The translations under genes and the position numbers were made by a program. The notes under the pieces are model-generated. The model was not told where the DNA came from, did no database searches, and worked only from the letters and a program-made list of their open reading frames with translations. Source: Hirschia sp964342355 (lineage in GTDB: Bacteria > Pseudomonadota > Alphaproteobacteria > Caulobacterales > Hyphomonadaceae). Taken from it: a stretch of DNA of 64,000 nucleotides. Position 1 is the stretch's first letter; the number at the start of each line of letters is the position of its first letter. This document shows positions 34,464 to 42,870 of this stretch, one piece after another. The stretch spans positions 62,001 through 126,000 of the forward strand of contig CAYFFG010000009.1 of NCBI GenBank assembly GCA_964342355.1. Reading direction: 5' to 3'.

Positions 34464-36416
34464 TTACGACCCCAGATTTTGGCCCATCACATCCGACCAG
34501 TCGATCATGCGCGAGCCCACAATCGACAAGTGATGCTTGTCGATATAATGCAGCCCCCGCTCGTCCGCGAACTGACATTGCGACCCGTCCCGGCAAAAGA
34601 TGTCGCGCAGGCGTTTGTATTCCACATTGGGGTTTGTGCGCGCTTCTTCACGCAACACCTCTTCCAGGATTGAGGGTGAAGCCGCGACCCTGCCGCGTTC
34701 GCCAGAAAACAGCTCGTTTGCGCCAGCAATAAAGGCGCGCAGCGACATCACCGACGCTAATTCCATTTTCGGACCATGGCCCACAAACAAGGGCACATCT
34801 TCCACCAGCACCACTGACTTGCCCGCCGCGCCCAACACTTTCGTCGTCTCCTGCAAGCGTTCACGAAAGACTGGCGCGACGTCTTCTGCCTGTGGCGGCC
34901 AGAAACCGGAAAGGACCACTGTTTCAATCGCCTCATCCTCAATCGCGCGCTTTATCGCAGCGTCCATAAACACCGCGCATTCTGAATGCGAGGTCATAGA
35001 CGGTTGGGTTGAGCCAAACTCCAATAGCGGCGGACAGGATGATTTCGACATTTGCACCAGACGCACACCATTTGCCTGCGCAGCTTCTGTCAGTCCGGGC
35101 CCCAGCGCCGCTGCGTGACTGTCGCCAATTAGCGCCACACCGACGCCATCGCCTTGCGGGTAACACATGTCATCAATCTGCAGGGCCATATCGCCCGGAT
35201 CCACCAGACACGCGCCGCGCCCGGCCTGCACCAATTGTTCAATATTGCGCGCATGATCTGGCAGGCGGTCAAAAACATTGTCGACCTTGCCCAGCCCTAT
35301 CGCGGCGACCATCACGCCGCCAGCAACCACCCCATAGCGCCCGACAGTCACCAGCGGTTTTGCGCCAGAATGACGGAAAGGCTGTTCGACAAAGCGCCAG
35401 GAGAGATACCCAAGCCCGCCGCTCAACAGCGCCACCAACAACATCAACGCAGGCGCAGGGTCGGTTGGCACAGACACCCGCACAAACGCCATCAGCGGCC
35501 AGTGCCACAAATACCAGGAATAAGAGATCAGCCCGATCCCTACCACAGGCGCACAGGACAAGGCTTTCCTGTTCAGCCAGGACTGGCGAAAATGAATGAG
35601 CAACATCACGCCGACCACCGGAAACAACGTCACAAAGCCGGGCACGGGCATATCCTCCGTGATCAGGAAAAAGCCCGGAACAATCAACGCCAGCCCCAGG
35701 ATCGCGCCCAGATTGGCAAAGCGCGCGCCCGTATCCGTTCCGCCCGGCATCCGGTGCCATTGCGCCAGCGCCACGCCCGCCGCCAGCTCCCATGCGCGTG
35801 TCGGCAACATGTAAAACGCAAAGTCAGGCTGGCGCTCAGATAACCAGACCGAGGCGGCAAAGCTGGCCAGAATGATCAGCGCAATGCCGCTCCAGATCGC
35901 TTTTTGTCCCATTTTCACCAGGCCAAACAGCAATATCGGCACGATGAAATAGAATTGCTCTTCCACCCCCAGCGACCATGTCATCAATAGCGGATATTCA
36001 TCCGATCCCGGCCCGAAATAATTGGTGTACTGCCAGAAAGTGACGTTGGACAAACCAATGATCGACTTGGCCGCCGTGTTTGCAAGAAAGCCAAATTCTT
36101 CCTGTGTGAGGATAAACCAGCCCAGCCCCAGACACACCGCCAGCACCACCAGCAAAGCCGGCAGAATGCGCCGCGCCCGGCGGGCATAGAAATTGGCGAT
36201 AAAGCCAAAAAACGGCGTCTTTAAATCCACCAGCTCGCGCAGGATAATGCCGCCGATCAGGTATCCGGAGATAACAAAGAAGATATCAACACCCAGAAAC
36301 CCGCCCGGCAGCGCCGCAGGGATCGCATGAAACAGCACCACCGAACTGACCGCGATGGCGCGCAGGCCGTCAATGTCGGCCCGGTATTGTTTTGACGATG
36401 TGTGACTGCCAGTCAT
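34464..36416 (-). CDS. OafA/YrhL-type acyltransferase with C-terminal SGNH domain
   Basis: A 650-residue integral membrane acyltransferase. The N-terminal acyltransferase-3 domain (about 1-370, ten helices) starts YRADIDGLRAIAVSSVVLFH and contains GGFLGVDIFFVISGYLIGGI and SYSWYLWHWPLMAF. The C-terminal SGNH domain (about 400-650) has the nucleophile in LIGDSHAAALG and the catalytic DxxH pair in YIDKHHLS. Such two-part enzymes O-acetylate surface polysaccharides. It is carried inside the GTA cluster, convergent with the barrel genes. Changing surface glycans and porins could affect phage or GTA adsorption; that is inference. Confidence 0.93.
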   Translation of the reverse strand: MTGSHTSSKQYRADIDGLRAIAVSSVVLFHAIPAALPGGFLGVDIFFVISGYLIGGIILRELVDLKTPFFGFIANFYARRARRILPALLVVLAVCLGLGWFILTQEEFGFLANTAAKSIIGLSNVTFWQYTNYFGPGSDEYPLLMTWSLGVEEQFYFIVPILLFGLVKMGQKAIWSGIALIILASFAASVWLSERQPDFAFYMLPTRAWELAAGVALAQWHRMPGGTDTGARFANLGAILGLALIVPGFFLITEDMPVPGFVTLFPVVGVMLLIHFRQSWLNRKALSCAPVVGIGLISYSWYLWHWPLMAFVRVSVPTDPAPALMLLVALLSGGLGYLSWRFVEQPFRHSGAKPLVTVGRYGVVAGGVMVAAIGLGKVDNVFDRLPDHARNIEQLVQAGRGACLVDPGDMALQIDDMCYPQGDGVGVALIGDSHAAALGPGLTEAAQANGVRLVQMSKSSCPPLLEFGSTQPSMTSHSECAVFMDAAIKRAIEDEAIETVVLSGFWPPQAEDVAPVFRERLQETTKVLGAAGKSVVLVEDVPLFVGHGPKMELASVMSLRAFIAGANELFSGERGRVAASPSILEEVLREEARTNPNVEYKRLRDIFCRDGSQCQFADERGLHYIDKHHLSIVGSRMIDWSDVMGQNLGS

Positions 36417-36704
36417 GAGCCTGTTTTACCTGCTTAACGTCGCGATCATTCTGGCGGACGTTCAGGTGACAAACCCTTCGTAAAGAGCGCCTGTCCCACC
36501 CGCCATAATCTCTCAGCGGGAAAGCAAACTTCATGCCCACGGGCGCATATCTGACCCAATAAAGGCGCATCACAGCAAAGAGCGACGCACAAGGACGCAG
36601 ATAATGGTTCTAATTGCAGCCGCTTTTAGTGTGGCTGACCGTGCGAACAGCTAAGTCTTCACAGCAACGCAAGCAAGGTCGGTAAAAAGCGGCTGGGTCG
36701 TGGT

Positions 36705-38546
36705 GTGGAAGAAACCTCTTCCAAGTTGATGGAGCGTATTTGGATAAACAAGAACAAATCGAGTATATTTGAGTCATCTTCAGTTTTGATTGGCTCTAAT
36801 ATGTCCATTCCTTCCCTTGCGATTAGAAATCAATTTAATCGCGGAACTCGGCGAATAGCGGTAGGTGCACACTGCCTGTCCCGAGGAGTAGGCGATATAC
36901 TGTTAGGCAGTTTGCGGGCTTTCATATATCCGATTGCTGTTCTTTATAGGATAATTTCCTTTAGTTTCCTCTGGCTAATAAGTAAAATATGGAAACTTGC
37001 AAAATCTGGAATTACAATTACTTTATCTGCATTCGCTTGGCTCGTTGAAATAATAGCGCGTCCGATACTTTTCTGCGTACTTGTTGTTTATTTCATACTA
37101 TCAATCCCAATAGCGATCATTTGGCTACTAATTGGTGGGCCACTGATTTTAAGAATAATTGGCCTAATCACACGCACCTTTGTTCTGCTCGCGGCATGGA
37201 GCATTGGTGCAATACTAATGTTGGTTGCGCTGTCGGTTTGCTCATTGCTACTCGTACTGGGTGTAACAATTTCCATCGCGGCAACCGGCGTTACTCTATG
37301 GACGTTGGTATTATTCGCTGGTCGATTATTATACTGGCTCGCTTCATACCTGTTACTCGAACTGAAAAACAACTTTGAAGCACTCAATTCGTTGCCTTTA
37401 GGATTGCAGCTCATTCTATTTGGAGCTGCCGCCGCATTCCTTGTTTGGGCTTATGACAAGTTGAGAGCATCGCCTTATTCCGAACCGAAAATTGAATTTA
37501 ATAGATTTCGTTCCGCGACAATTTATTGGAGAGAGAAATTTACACACTCTCAAAAAAGCGCCGCAAAGCTATCCAACTACGTCCTTGGCAAACCGAAAGC
37601 GAACGCTCAAACAAAAGACCACAAAAGCAAAACATTAAATGCAAACATTGCTGTAATATCTACTAATTCAAAATTAGCTCTTGCGGAAATTTCCGTGAAA
37701 TCAAAGTCCAACTTTTCTTTAAGTTTTATTTCTTTATCTGCAATTTCGCTCGCGTTTGTATCCTTTAGCGACCTTTCCAAATCTATCGAAAACATCGGCT
37801 TAAATATCGATTTGTCGCAGACAAAAACCGAGGAACCAAATGCAGAAAAAACATCAGAAATACTTCCAGATAAGGCCGGCGATATAAAAGAAAAAAAGGA
37901 TACTTCCGAAGTAAACGAAGCAGATGAAAGCGTCACTGTTGAACCCAACGTTCCACAATCGGATTATCTGCTTCAACCTGTGGTGCGGTCAGATATGCGA
38001 TGGAGAAAAGAAAGCGCTCTTGTATTCGAAGTTCAGGGAGAGCCAATTCGCACTCTCTCAAGTATGAGGATAAACCATGGGCTACTTTGTACAGCAAACT
38101 TAGTAGTCGTTGTCGGCCTTGCCTCACATGATGGCCATCAAGCTCTCAATGATGAATTAGCTTATAATCGTGCCCAGACCGGTGCCCGCCTAATTTCATC
38201 TGAGATAGAAAAATGTGGGGGATTGGTAGCCCCTGGCGTACTGATTGTGACCTTCCCCGGGATACTCAGTGGGCAACATCCTGATACAGAAAGAGGATTG
38301 TTAGGTTTTGCACTGAAACAGCCAACAAGACATGATGATTTCCCCAATTTGCTTGATAAAATTGAGATAAAGGTAATGGATGCACTTGCGTTGAAATCAA
38401 CTTCAAAACGTTCCCAACACAACCATTTACTGTCCTGTAAGCAAGGACCTCGAAGAATCTTTATCCTCAATTTGCCGCTTAGCTACGATATTGAAGAATG
38501 CGAAAATGCTCGGCCCAAAAGCTGGCAACTTTCCTCAGTTTACTAA
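36705..38546 (+). CDS. Low-GC multi-TM protein with OmpA-like C-terminal region, unrecognised family
   Basis: A 613-residue protein from a GTG; an ATG at 36729 is a likely alternative. At least seven hydrophobic segments lie between residues 60 and 250 (for example PILFCVLVVYFILSIPIAII, GAILMLVALSVCSLLLVLGV). A soluble region (260-400) is Lys/Ser-rich and then acidic (about 375-415), suggesting a periplasm-crossing linker. Near residue 460 the sequence VVVVGLASHDG...NDELAYNRAQTGARLI resembles OmpA-like peptidoglycan-binding domains (GxASxxG...N..La..RA). GC is clearly lower than in the flanking terminase and acyltransferase genes. It sits six bases from the terminase stop, convergent. Function unknown. 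Confidence 0.75.
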   Translation: MEETSSKLMERIWINKNKSSIFESSSVLIGSNMSIPSLAIRNQFNRGTRRIAVGAHCLSRGVGDILLGSLRAFIYPIAVLYRIISFSFLWLISKIWKLAKSGITITLSAFAWLVEIIARPILFCVLVVYFILSIPIAIIWLLIGGPLILRIIGLITRTFVLLAAWSIGAILMLVALSVCSLLLVLGVTISIAATGVTLWTLVLFAGRLLYWLASYLLLELKNNFEALNSLPLGLQLILFGAAAAFLVWAYDKLRASPYSEPKIEFNRFRSATIYWREKFTHSQKSAAKLSNYVLGKPKANAQTKDHKSKTLNANIAVISTNSKLALAEISVKSKSNFSLSFISLSAISLAFVSFSDLSKSIENIGLNIDLSQTKTEEPNAEKTSEILPDKAGDIKEKKDTSEVNEADESVTVEPNVPQSDYLLQPVVRSDMRWRKESALVFEVQGEPIRTLSSMRINHGLLCTANLVVVVGLASHDGHQALNDELAYNRAQTGARLISSEIEKCGGLVAPGVLIVTFPGILSGQHPDTERGLLGFALKQPTRHDDFPNLLDKIEIKVMDALALKSTSKRSQHNHLLSCKQGPRRIFILNLPLSYDIEECENARPKSWQLSSVY

Positions 38547-38551
38547 CCCAC

Positions 38552-39937
38552 TCACAACACCCTTACCCTCGCGCCGCAGCCTCTGTTTTCCAGCAGGAGC
38601 GCGGTGATCGCCCAGACCATGGCGTCCAGGCGGTCGGGTGAGGCGCTAAAGCCTTTGGCGCCAAAGGCGCACATCTCATCTTCCAACTCGGGAAATGCGC
38701 CTGCATGGCAAACCTTGCCCTGCGCATACAGCGCGGCCACAGGCCCGGCCCGCATCGCCTTGGAAAAGCGCGCATGCACCAGCCGAATGGGCGTATTCGC
38801 GCCAGCCAGCGTCAACACCTCGCGCACCATTTCCCCGCCCTGATTAGCTTCAGCGACAATCTCCGCTGCGCCCCATTTTCGCGCCAACACCGCCACGCGT
38901 GTCGCCCAGTCCAGCGGCGCAAGGCCCTGTGCGCTATCGTCGCTAAGCACCACCGCCCGGCCATCGCTTAACAAGCCCGCCGCCACAATCCCGCACGCGT
39001 CTGCGTCCTTACCCTTGCTGGCAGGCGGGTCCACGCCCACCACCACGCGCACCAGCGCTTCAGGATCAATCGCACACCGGCCCGCCTCTATGGTTTTGCG
39101 CGCCCATAACGCCCCTTCCCGGTCTTCAATCATTTCGCCGTCTAATTCCTGACGCCCCATCCGGGTGCCGCCATAAGCGTCCTTGACCGCCTCCACAAAC
39201 CCTTCGCCCAGAAAGTCGAGATTATCGCTGGTCGATCCGCGCGTAAGCGCCACTTTGGGGTCCTGATAAAGGCGTTTGACCAGTTTTGACGGCCTTGGCG
39301 TCGTGGTCGCCGCCACACGCGGATTATCCCCCAGCCGCAGACCAAACATCAGCATATCCCATGTGGCCTCATCCTTTGCCCATGCGCCGATCTCATCACA
39401 CCACGCTGTATCAAACTGAGGTCCGCGCAGACTGTCAGGATCTTCAGCGGAAAACACATAGCCGACCGCGCCATTGGGCCATTCCAGCCGCCTGCGCGAA
39501 GAAAAAAATAATGGCCGCTCATCTTCCGGGCCGATATGGGCCAGGCCCGATGGCCCCTCAATCATCACTTCGCGCGCATCATTTAAGGTTGGCGCCACCA
39601 GCGCTATGCGCCGCGCGCCCTCTTCCATCACCCGCTGGCGCACCCATTCAGCGCCCGCCCGCGTCTTGCCCGCCCCGCGCCCGCCCATAAACAGCCAGAT
39701 GCGCCAGTCATCATTATCCGGTGGGGTCTGGCCCGCATGGCTCCACAACAGGAAGTCCCTCAGCATGTCGGCCTCCCGGTCGGGATAAGAGCTTATCACC
39801 GCCTTCAGCGCGTCGGCGCGCAACGGATCGCTCAACGCTAGCGATGCGAGCCGCGATCTGTTTCCGTAAATCCTCCACGGGCGGTTCTTGCTCGCCTGTC
39901 TCTTGCGCACAGTCTGGGTCGGCGGTGGCCTCTTCAT
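38552..39937 (-). CDS. GTA g2: terminase large subunit
   Basis: A DNA-packaging ATPase/nuclease (RcGTA gp2). Walker A is GGRGAGKT (residues 85-92 of the longest frame), Walker B is DTAWCDEIGAW (Asp181-Glu182), the coupling motif ATTTPRPSK follows, and the nuclease domain starts VVVGVDPPASKGKDADACGI. The open frame from the ATG at 39937 (461 residues) overlaps g1 by 224 bases in another phase. Internal starts are possible: TTG at 39835, GTG at 39799, and ATG at 39766, the last with GGGAGG five bases upstream. Family N-termini argue for a start somewhat upstream of 39766. Confidence 0.95.
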   Translation of the reverse strand: MKRPPPTQTVRKRQASKNRPWRIYGNRSRLASLALSDPLRADALKAVISSYPDREADMLRDFLLWSHAGQTPPDNDDWRIWLFMGGRGAGKTRAGAEWVRQRVMEEGARRIALVAPTLNDAREVMIEGPSGLAHIGPEDERPLFFSSRRRLEWPNGAVGYVFSAEDPDSLRGPQFDTAWCDEIGAWAKDEATWDMLMFGLRLGDNPRVAATTTPRPSKLVKRLYQDPKVALTRGSTSDNLDFLGEGFVEAVKDAYGGTRMGRQELDGEMIEDREGALWARKTIEAGRCAIDPEALVRVVVGVDPPASKGKDADACGIVAAGLLSDGRAVVLSDDSAQGLAPLDWATRVAVLARKWGAAEIVAEANQGGEMVREVLTLAGANTPIRLVHARFSKAMRAGPVAALYAQGKVCHAGAFPELEDEMCAFGAKGFSASPDRLDAMVWAITALLLENRGCGARVRVL

Positions 39938-40259
39938 CTTTCGCCTCTTGTTTTAATTCCTTTTCCATCGCCTCAATGTCCTTCAGCGCGCGGCGGTAAT
40001 GGCTGACGGCGCGCAACAGCTTGCCCGCCTTTTCCAGATCATCCTCATCCAGCGCCTGTTCAGCTTCCGCCATCTTGATGCGCATGCGCAAAATCGCGAC
40101 GCGTTTCGGATTGGATTTGCGCAACCATCCGCGCTTGACGGCCCAGTCGCGCACGCTGTCTTCATGCACGCCATAGCGCGCGGCGATCTCGTCTACGGGC
40201 ACATTGGTGCGATAGGCCAGCTCGCGGCGCTGCCAGTCGATTTCATCTCGAATCGTCAT
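39714..40259 (-). CDS. GTA g1: small-terminase-like DNA-binding protein
   Basis: A 181-residue protein at the head of the cluster. The N-terminal helix-turn-helix (EIAARYGVHEDSVRDWAVKR, about 24-43) is followed by a long helical region (AILRMRIKMAEAEQALDEDD through KDIEAMEKELKQEAKDE) with coiled-coil character and a short segment EDLRKQIAARIASVERSVARR. The RcGTA gp1 is about 105 residues, so this one is longer. The last 35 residues overlap the terminase frame and read like out-of-frame sequence (LLSRPGGRHAEGLPVVEPCG), so the native end may be uncertain. Role: small terminase analogue for packaging. Confidence 0.8.
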   Translation of the reverse strand: MTIRDEIDWQRRELAYRTNVPVDEIAARYGVHEDSVRDWAVKRGWLRKSNPKRVAILRMRIKMAEAEQALDEDDLEKAGKLLRAVSHYRRALKDIEAMEKELKQEAKDEEATADPDCAQETGEQEPPVEDLRKQIAARIASVERSVARRRAEGGDKLLSRPGGRHAEGLPVVEPCGPDPTG

Positions 40260-40560
40260 TTTGTTTTCTTGGAATTGTCTTGGGGAAATCCCTATTTCGG
40301 GAACATAGCCAATATGACCGCAAAGCCTGCCCGGTCGGATAGATTGGCCAAAGAAATGCGTTCATTCCTGTTTTTGTTGGGGTTTCATCGCAACGCCCCG
40401 TGGAAAAGGACACCGCTTATCCATCATGACAGCCTTAATGACTTTCCTTTGCCCCATTTTCAGGGCTTAAAAGGGTATAAATCATCTTGACCCTATATGA
40501 AGGCTGGGGCGTCAAGGTGGCGCTTGACTAGGGACCAATTGCACCGGGTAACGGCATTGT
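40260..40560. other. Divergent intergenic region between GTA g1 and the PBP gene
   Basis: Three hundred bases without a convincing gene. It should hold the promoter of the GTA head block (leftward) and that of the penicillin-binding protein (rightward). Near 40487-40530 the hexamer CTTGAC occurs twice with its inverse GTCAAG between them. No confident -35/-10 pair or known regulator site was identified. Confidence 0.5.
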
Positions 40561-42579
40561 ATGGCTGGCTTTCGCGCTGACACTCTGAAAGCAAGCGATG
40601 ACTTGCGTCGTCGCATTCTTAAAGCGTGCCTCATTGCGGGCGGCACAGGTTTGGCGATTGCGATTTTCACCTGCCTCCTCCTCTGGAATACCCTGTTTGC
40701 GCAAATGCCGACCCTGCCGTCCAACGAGCATCTGTGGGCGATGAACCGCGAACCCGCGATCGAGTTTCAGGACGCAGACGGCAACACGCTGGAAATCCGC
40801 GGCCCCCGCTATGGCCGCAAAGTCGCCGCCTCCGACCTACCGCCGCATGTCCTGCACGCTTTCCTCGCGGTTGAAGACAAGCGCTTTTACCAACACGAAG
40901 GCGTGGACCGCATGGCCATCCTGCGGGCCGCCTTTGCGAACTGGCGTGCGGGCGAGACGGTTCAGGGCGGCTCCACGCTGACCCAGCAGCTGGTCAAAAA
41001 CCTGTTTTTGTCTTCTGAGCGCACGCTGAAACGTAAAGCTCAGGAAGCGCGCCTTGCCTTTGACTTGGAACAGCGCCTCTCCAAGGAAGAAATCTTAGAG
41101 CTTTATATCAACCGGATTTATTTAGGCTCGCGCAGCTATGGCTTATCGGCGGCGTCCCAGACCTATTTTGGCAAGGACCCGCAGGAATTATCCATCTCTG
41201 AAGCAGCCCTAATCGCCGGTCTTCCTCAGGCGCCGTCTCGTTATTCCCCGTTTAAAAACCTCGATCTAGCGCTTGAACGCCGCAATCTGGTGATCGACCG
41301 CATGGCCGAAAGCAATTTCATCACCGCCGCTCTTGCTGACCGCGCCAAGCTGGAAGAGGTCACGCTGATCGAGGAAAAGATCGACCCGCGCCTTGGTTAT
41401 GTGCTCGACGCCGCAGCCGAGCGCGCCCGTGAAATGCTGCCCAATAATGCGCCGGATATGGTCGTCACCCTGTCCATCGATCCGGAGTTACAGCGCCAGG
41501 CCAGCGACCTTCTTAAAGCCAAACTGGCCGAAGTGGCGGAAGAGAAAAACGTCGAACAGGGCGCGCTTGTCATCATGGACGCAAAAACCGGCGCTATCCG
41601 CGCGCTGGTTGGTGGTCGCGACTATGAGGAAAGCCAGTTTAACCGCGCCACGCAGGCCCTGCGCCAGCCGGGCTCCTCGTTTAAAGCCTTTGTCTTTGCC
41701 GCCGCGTTGGAAAACGGTCTTCATCCGCACACTGTGCGCGTTGACGATCCCATCTCGATTGATGGCTGGAAGCCGCAAAACTATGGCGGCCACCATGTCG
41801 GCGCGATCACTCTGTCCGAAGCCTTCGCCACATCGCTCAACACCATCGCCGCAAGCCTTGGACAAGAACTGGGCATGGACACGGTGATCAACCTGGCCCA
41901 CCGTTTCGGGATCAATGCTGAAATCCAGGATTATCCGTCAACATCACTTGGCTCAGAAGAAGTGCCTCTGATTGAAATCACCACCGCTTATGGCGTCTTC
42001 GCCACTGGCGGCAAGCGCTTTTCTCCATGGATTGTCAGGGACATCCGCAACTCGCGCGGCGAACTCCTGTTCACCCGCTATCCAGAGGGCGCAGAACCTA
42101 AAACCCCGCAACAGATCTTCGCCCCGCAGCTCAATAAAAACATGGTCGGCATGATGGCCCGCGTCGTCACCTCCGGCACCGGCAAAGCGGCGCGTCTTGC
42201 CATGCCTGAACCAGAAGCTGACCCTGACGAAGTGCGCTCCAGCGTGCCGCGCGCCAAGACCTATCGCGACACGGCCGGCAAGACAGGCACCAGCCAGGAC
42301 TGGCGCGATGCGTTATTTGTCGGCTTTACAGCAGATTATGTCGGCGGCGTCTGGGTCGGAAATGATGATGATACGCCGATGGAGAAAGTCACCGGCGGCG
42401 ACGTGCCTGCGCACATCTGGCACGACATGATGATTCTTGCGCACGCAGACCTGCCCGCAACCCCGCTACCCGGCGCAGAAGCGGCCAATGCGCTGACAAC
42501 AGAAGCTGAAAAACGCCTCGCCTTTTACCGCTCCATGGCCGACGCCTTCGCCATCGTCGAAAACCGGGGTCTGCGCTAG
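40561..42579 (+). CDS. Class A penicillin-binding protein (PBP1A family)
   Basis: A 672-residue bifunctional peptidoglycan synthase. An N-terminal membrane anchor (about 24-47) precedes the GT51 glycosyltransferase domain, whose catalytic Glu105 lies in AVEDKRFYQHEGVD, with GGSTLTQQLVKNLF and KEEILELYINRIYLG. The transpeptidase domain has the SxxK box with Ser372 (PGSSFKAF), SxN at 425 (TSLNT) and KTG at 574 (AGKTGTSQD). It has no long C-terminal extension. It reads rightward, away from the GTA. Confidence 0.95.
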   Translation: MAGFRADTLKASDDLRRRILKACLIAGGTGLAIAIFTCLLLWNTLFAQMPTLPSNEHLWAMNREPAIEFQDADGNTLEIRGPRYGRKVAASDLPPHVLHAFLAVEDKRFYQHEGVDRMAILRAAFANWRAGETVQGGSTLTQQLVKNLFLSSERTLKRKAQEARLAFDLEQRLSKEEILELYINRIYLGSRSYGLSAASQTYFGKDPQELSISEAALIAGLPQAPSRYSPFKNLDLALERRNLVIDRMAESNFITAALADRAKLEEVTLIEEKIDPRLGYVLDAAAERAREMLPNNAPDMVVTLSIDPELQRQASDLLKAKLAEVAEEKNVEQGALVIMDAKTGAIRALVGGRDYEESQFNRATQALRQPGSSFKAFVFAAALENGLHPHTVRVDDPISIDGWKPQNYGGHHVGAITLSEAFATSLNTIAASLGQELGMDTVINLAHRFGINAEIQDYPSTSLGSEEVPLIEITTAYGVFATGGKRFSPWIVRDIRNSRGELLFTRYPEGAEPKTPQQIFAPQLNKNMVGMMARVVTSGTGKAARLAMPEPEADPDEVRSSVPRAKTYRDTAGKTGTSQDWRDALFVGFTADYVGGVWVGNDDDTPMEKVTGGDVPAHIWHDMMILAHADLPATPLPGAEAANALTTEAEKRLAFYRSMADAFAIVENRGLR

Positions 42580-42744
42580 GATTTTTGCAGGATAAGCCGC
42601 AAGGTAATCCTTTCGCCACATTCGTACGTTACTATATAGACAAGCAAGGACATGGATCACTGAAAGGCGCGCACGCCCAGATTGATCGGTCCTTTAAATT
42701 AGGCTAGATTAACCCCGCACATAACAGGAAAGGAGGACATTCAG

Positions 42745-42870
42745 ATGAAACAACTGTTTATTGAGTCGTTTCGCGATCACCCGCTGAACTCAGCGCTCCT
42801 CCTCGTTGGCGGCGTGCTCGGCCTTGGCGCGTCCAGCGCTGTCTTCCTGCTCTCCCTTGTCGTCGCCTGA
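42745..42870 (+). CDS. 41-residue single-TM protein overlapping the K+ channel gene antisense
   Basis: A short ORF with a consensus AGGAGG eight bases before its ATG. The product (start MKQLFIESFRDHPLN) has one transmembrane helix over about residues 16-40 (LLLVGGVLGLG, FLLSLVVA). Its last 81 bases are antisense to the 3' end of the channel gene, which there encodes a charged, disordered tail. The ribosome site and clean hydrophobic helix support it; the overlap calls for caution. Confidence 0.55.
   Translation: MKQLFIESFRDHPLNSALLLVGGVLGLGASSAVFLLSLVVA

Larger units (their letters stand above)
16755..40259 (-). mobile_element. RcGTA-like gene transfer agent cluster, broken into five blocks by inserted cargo genes
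   Basis: Genes homologous to the Rhodobacter capsulatus GTA structural cluster occur in canonical order on the minus strand: g1-g2 / g3-g3.5-g4 / g5 / g6-g8 / g9-g11-g12-g13-g14-g15. Inside blocks the genes overlap by 4-8 bases or are nearly adjacent. Between blocks lie 1.2 to 6.2 kb of genes unrelated to GTA function, on both strands. No candidate was seen for g7 (head-tail adaptor), g10 or g10.1 (tail chaperone), and g11 is only 88 codons. No integrase, lysis gene or replication gene is present, which argues for a GTA rather than an active prophage. Whether particles are still made cannot be told from sequence. Confidence 0.9.

Noticed and set aside
35009..35843. Two long plus-strand frames inside the acyltransferase
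   Set aside because: They are antisense to a full-length SGNH acyltransferase with intact motifs; Arg/Pro/His-rich composition is typical of shadow frames in high-GC DNA.
16755..40259. Active temperate prophage
   Set aside because: No integrase, excisionase, replication gene, lysis cassette or attachment repeat was found, and gene order follows RcGTA.
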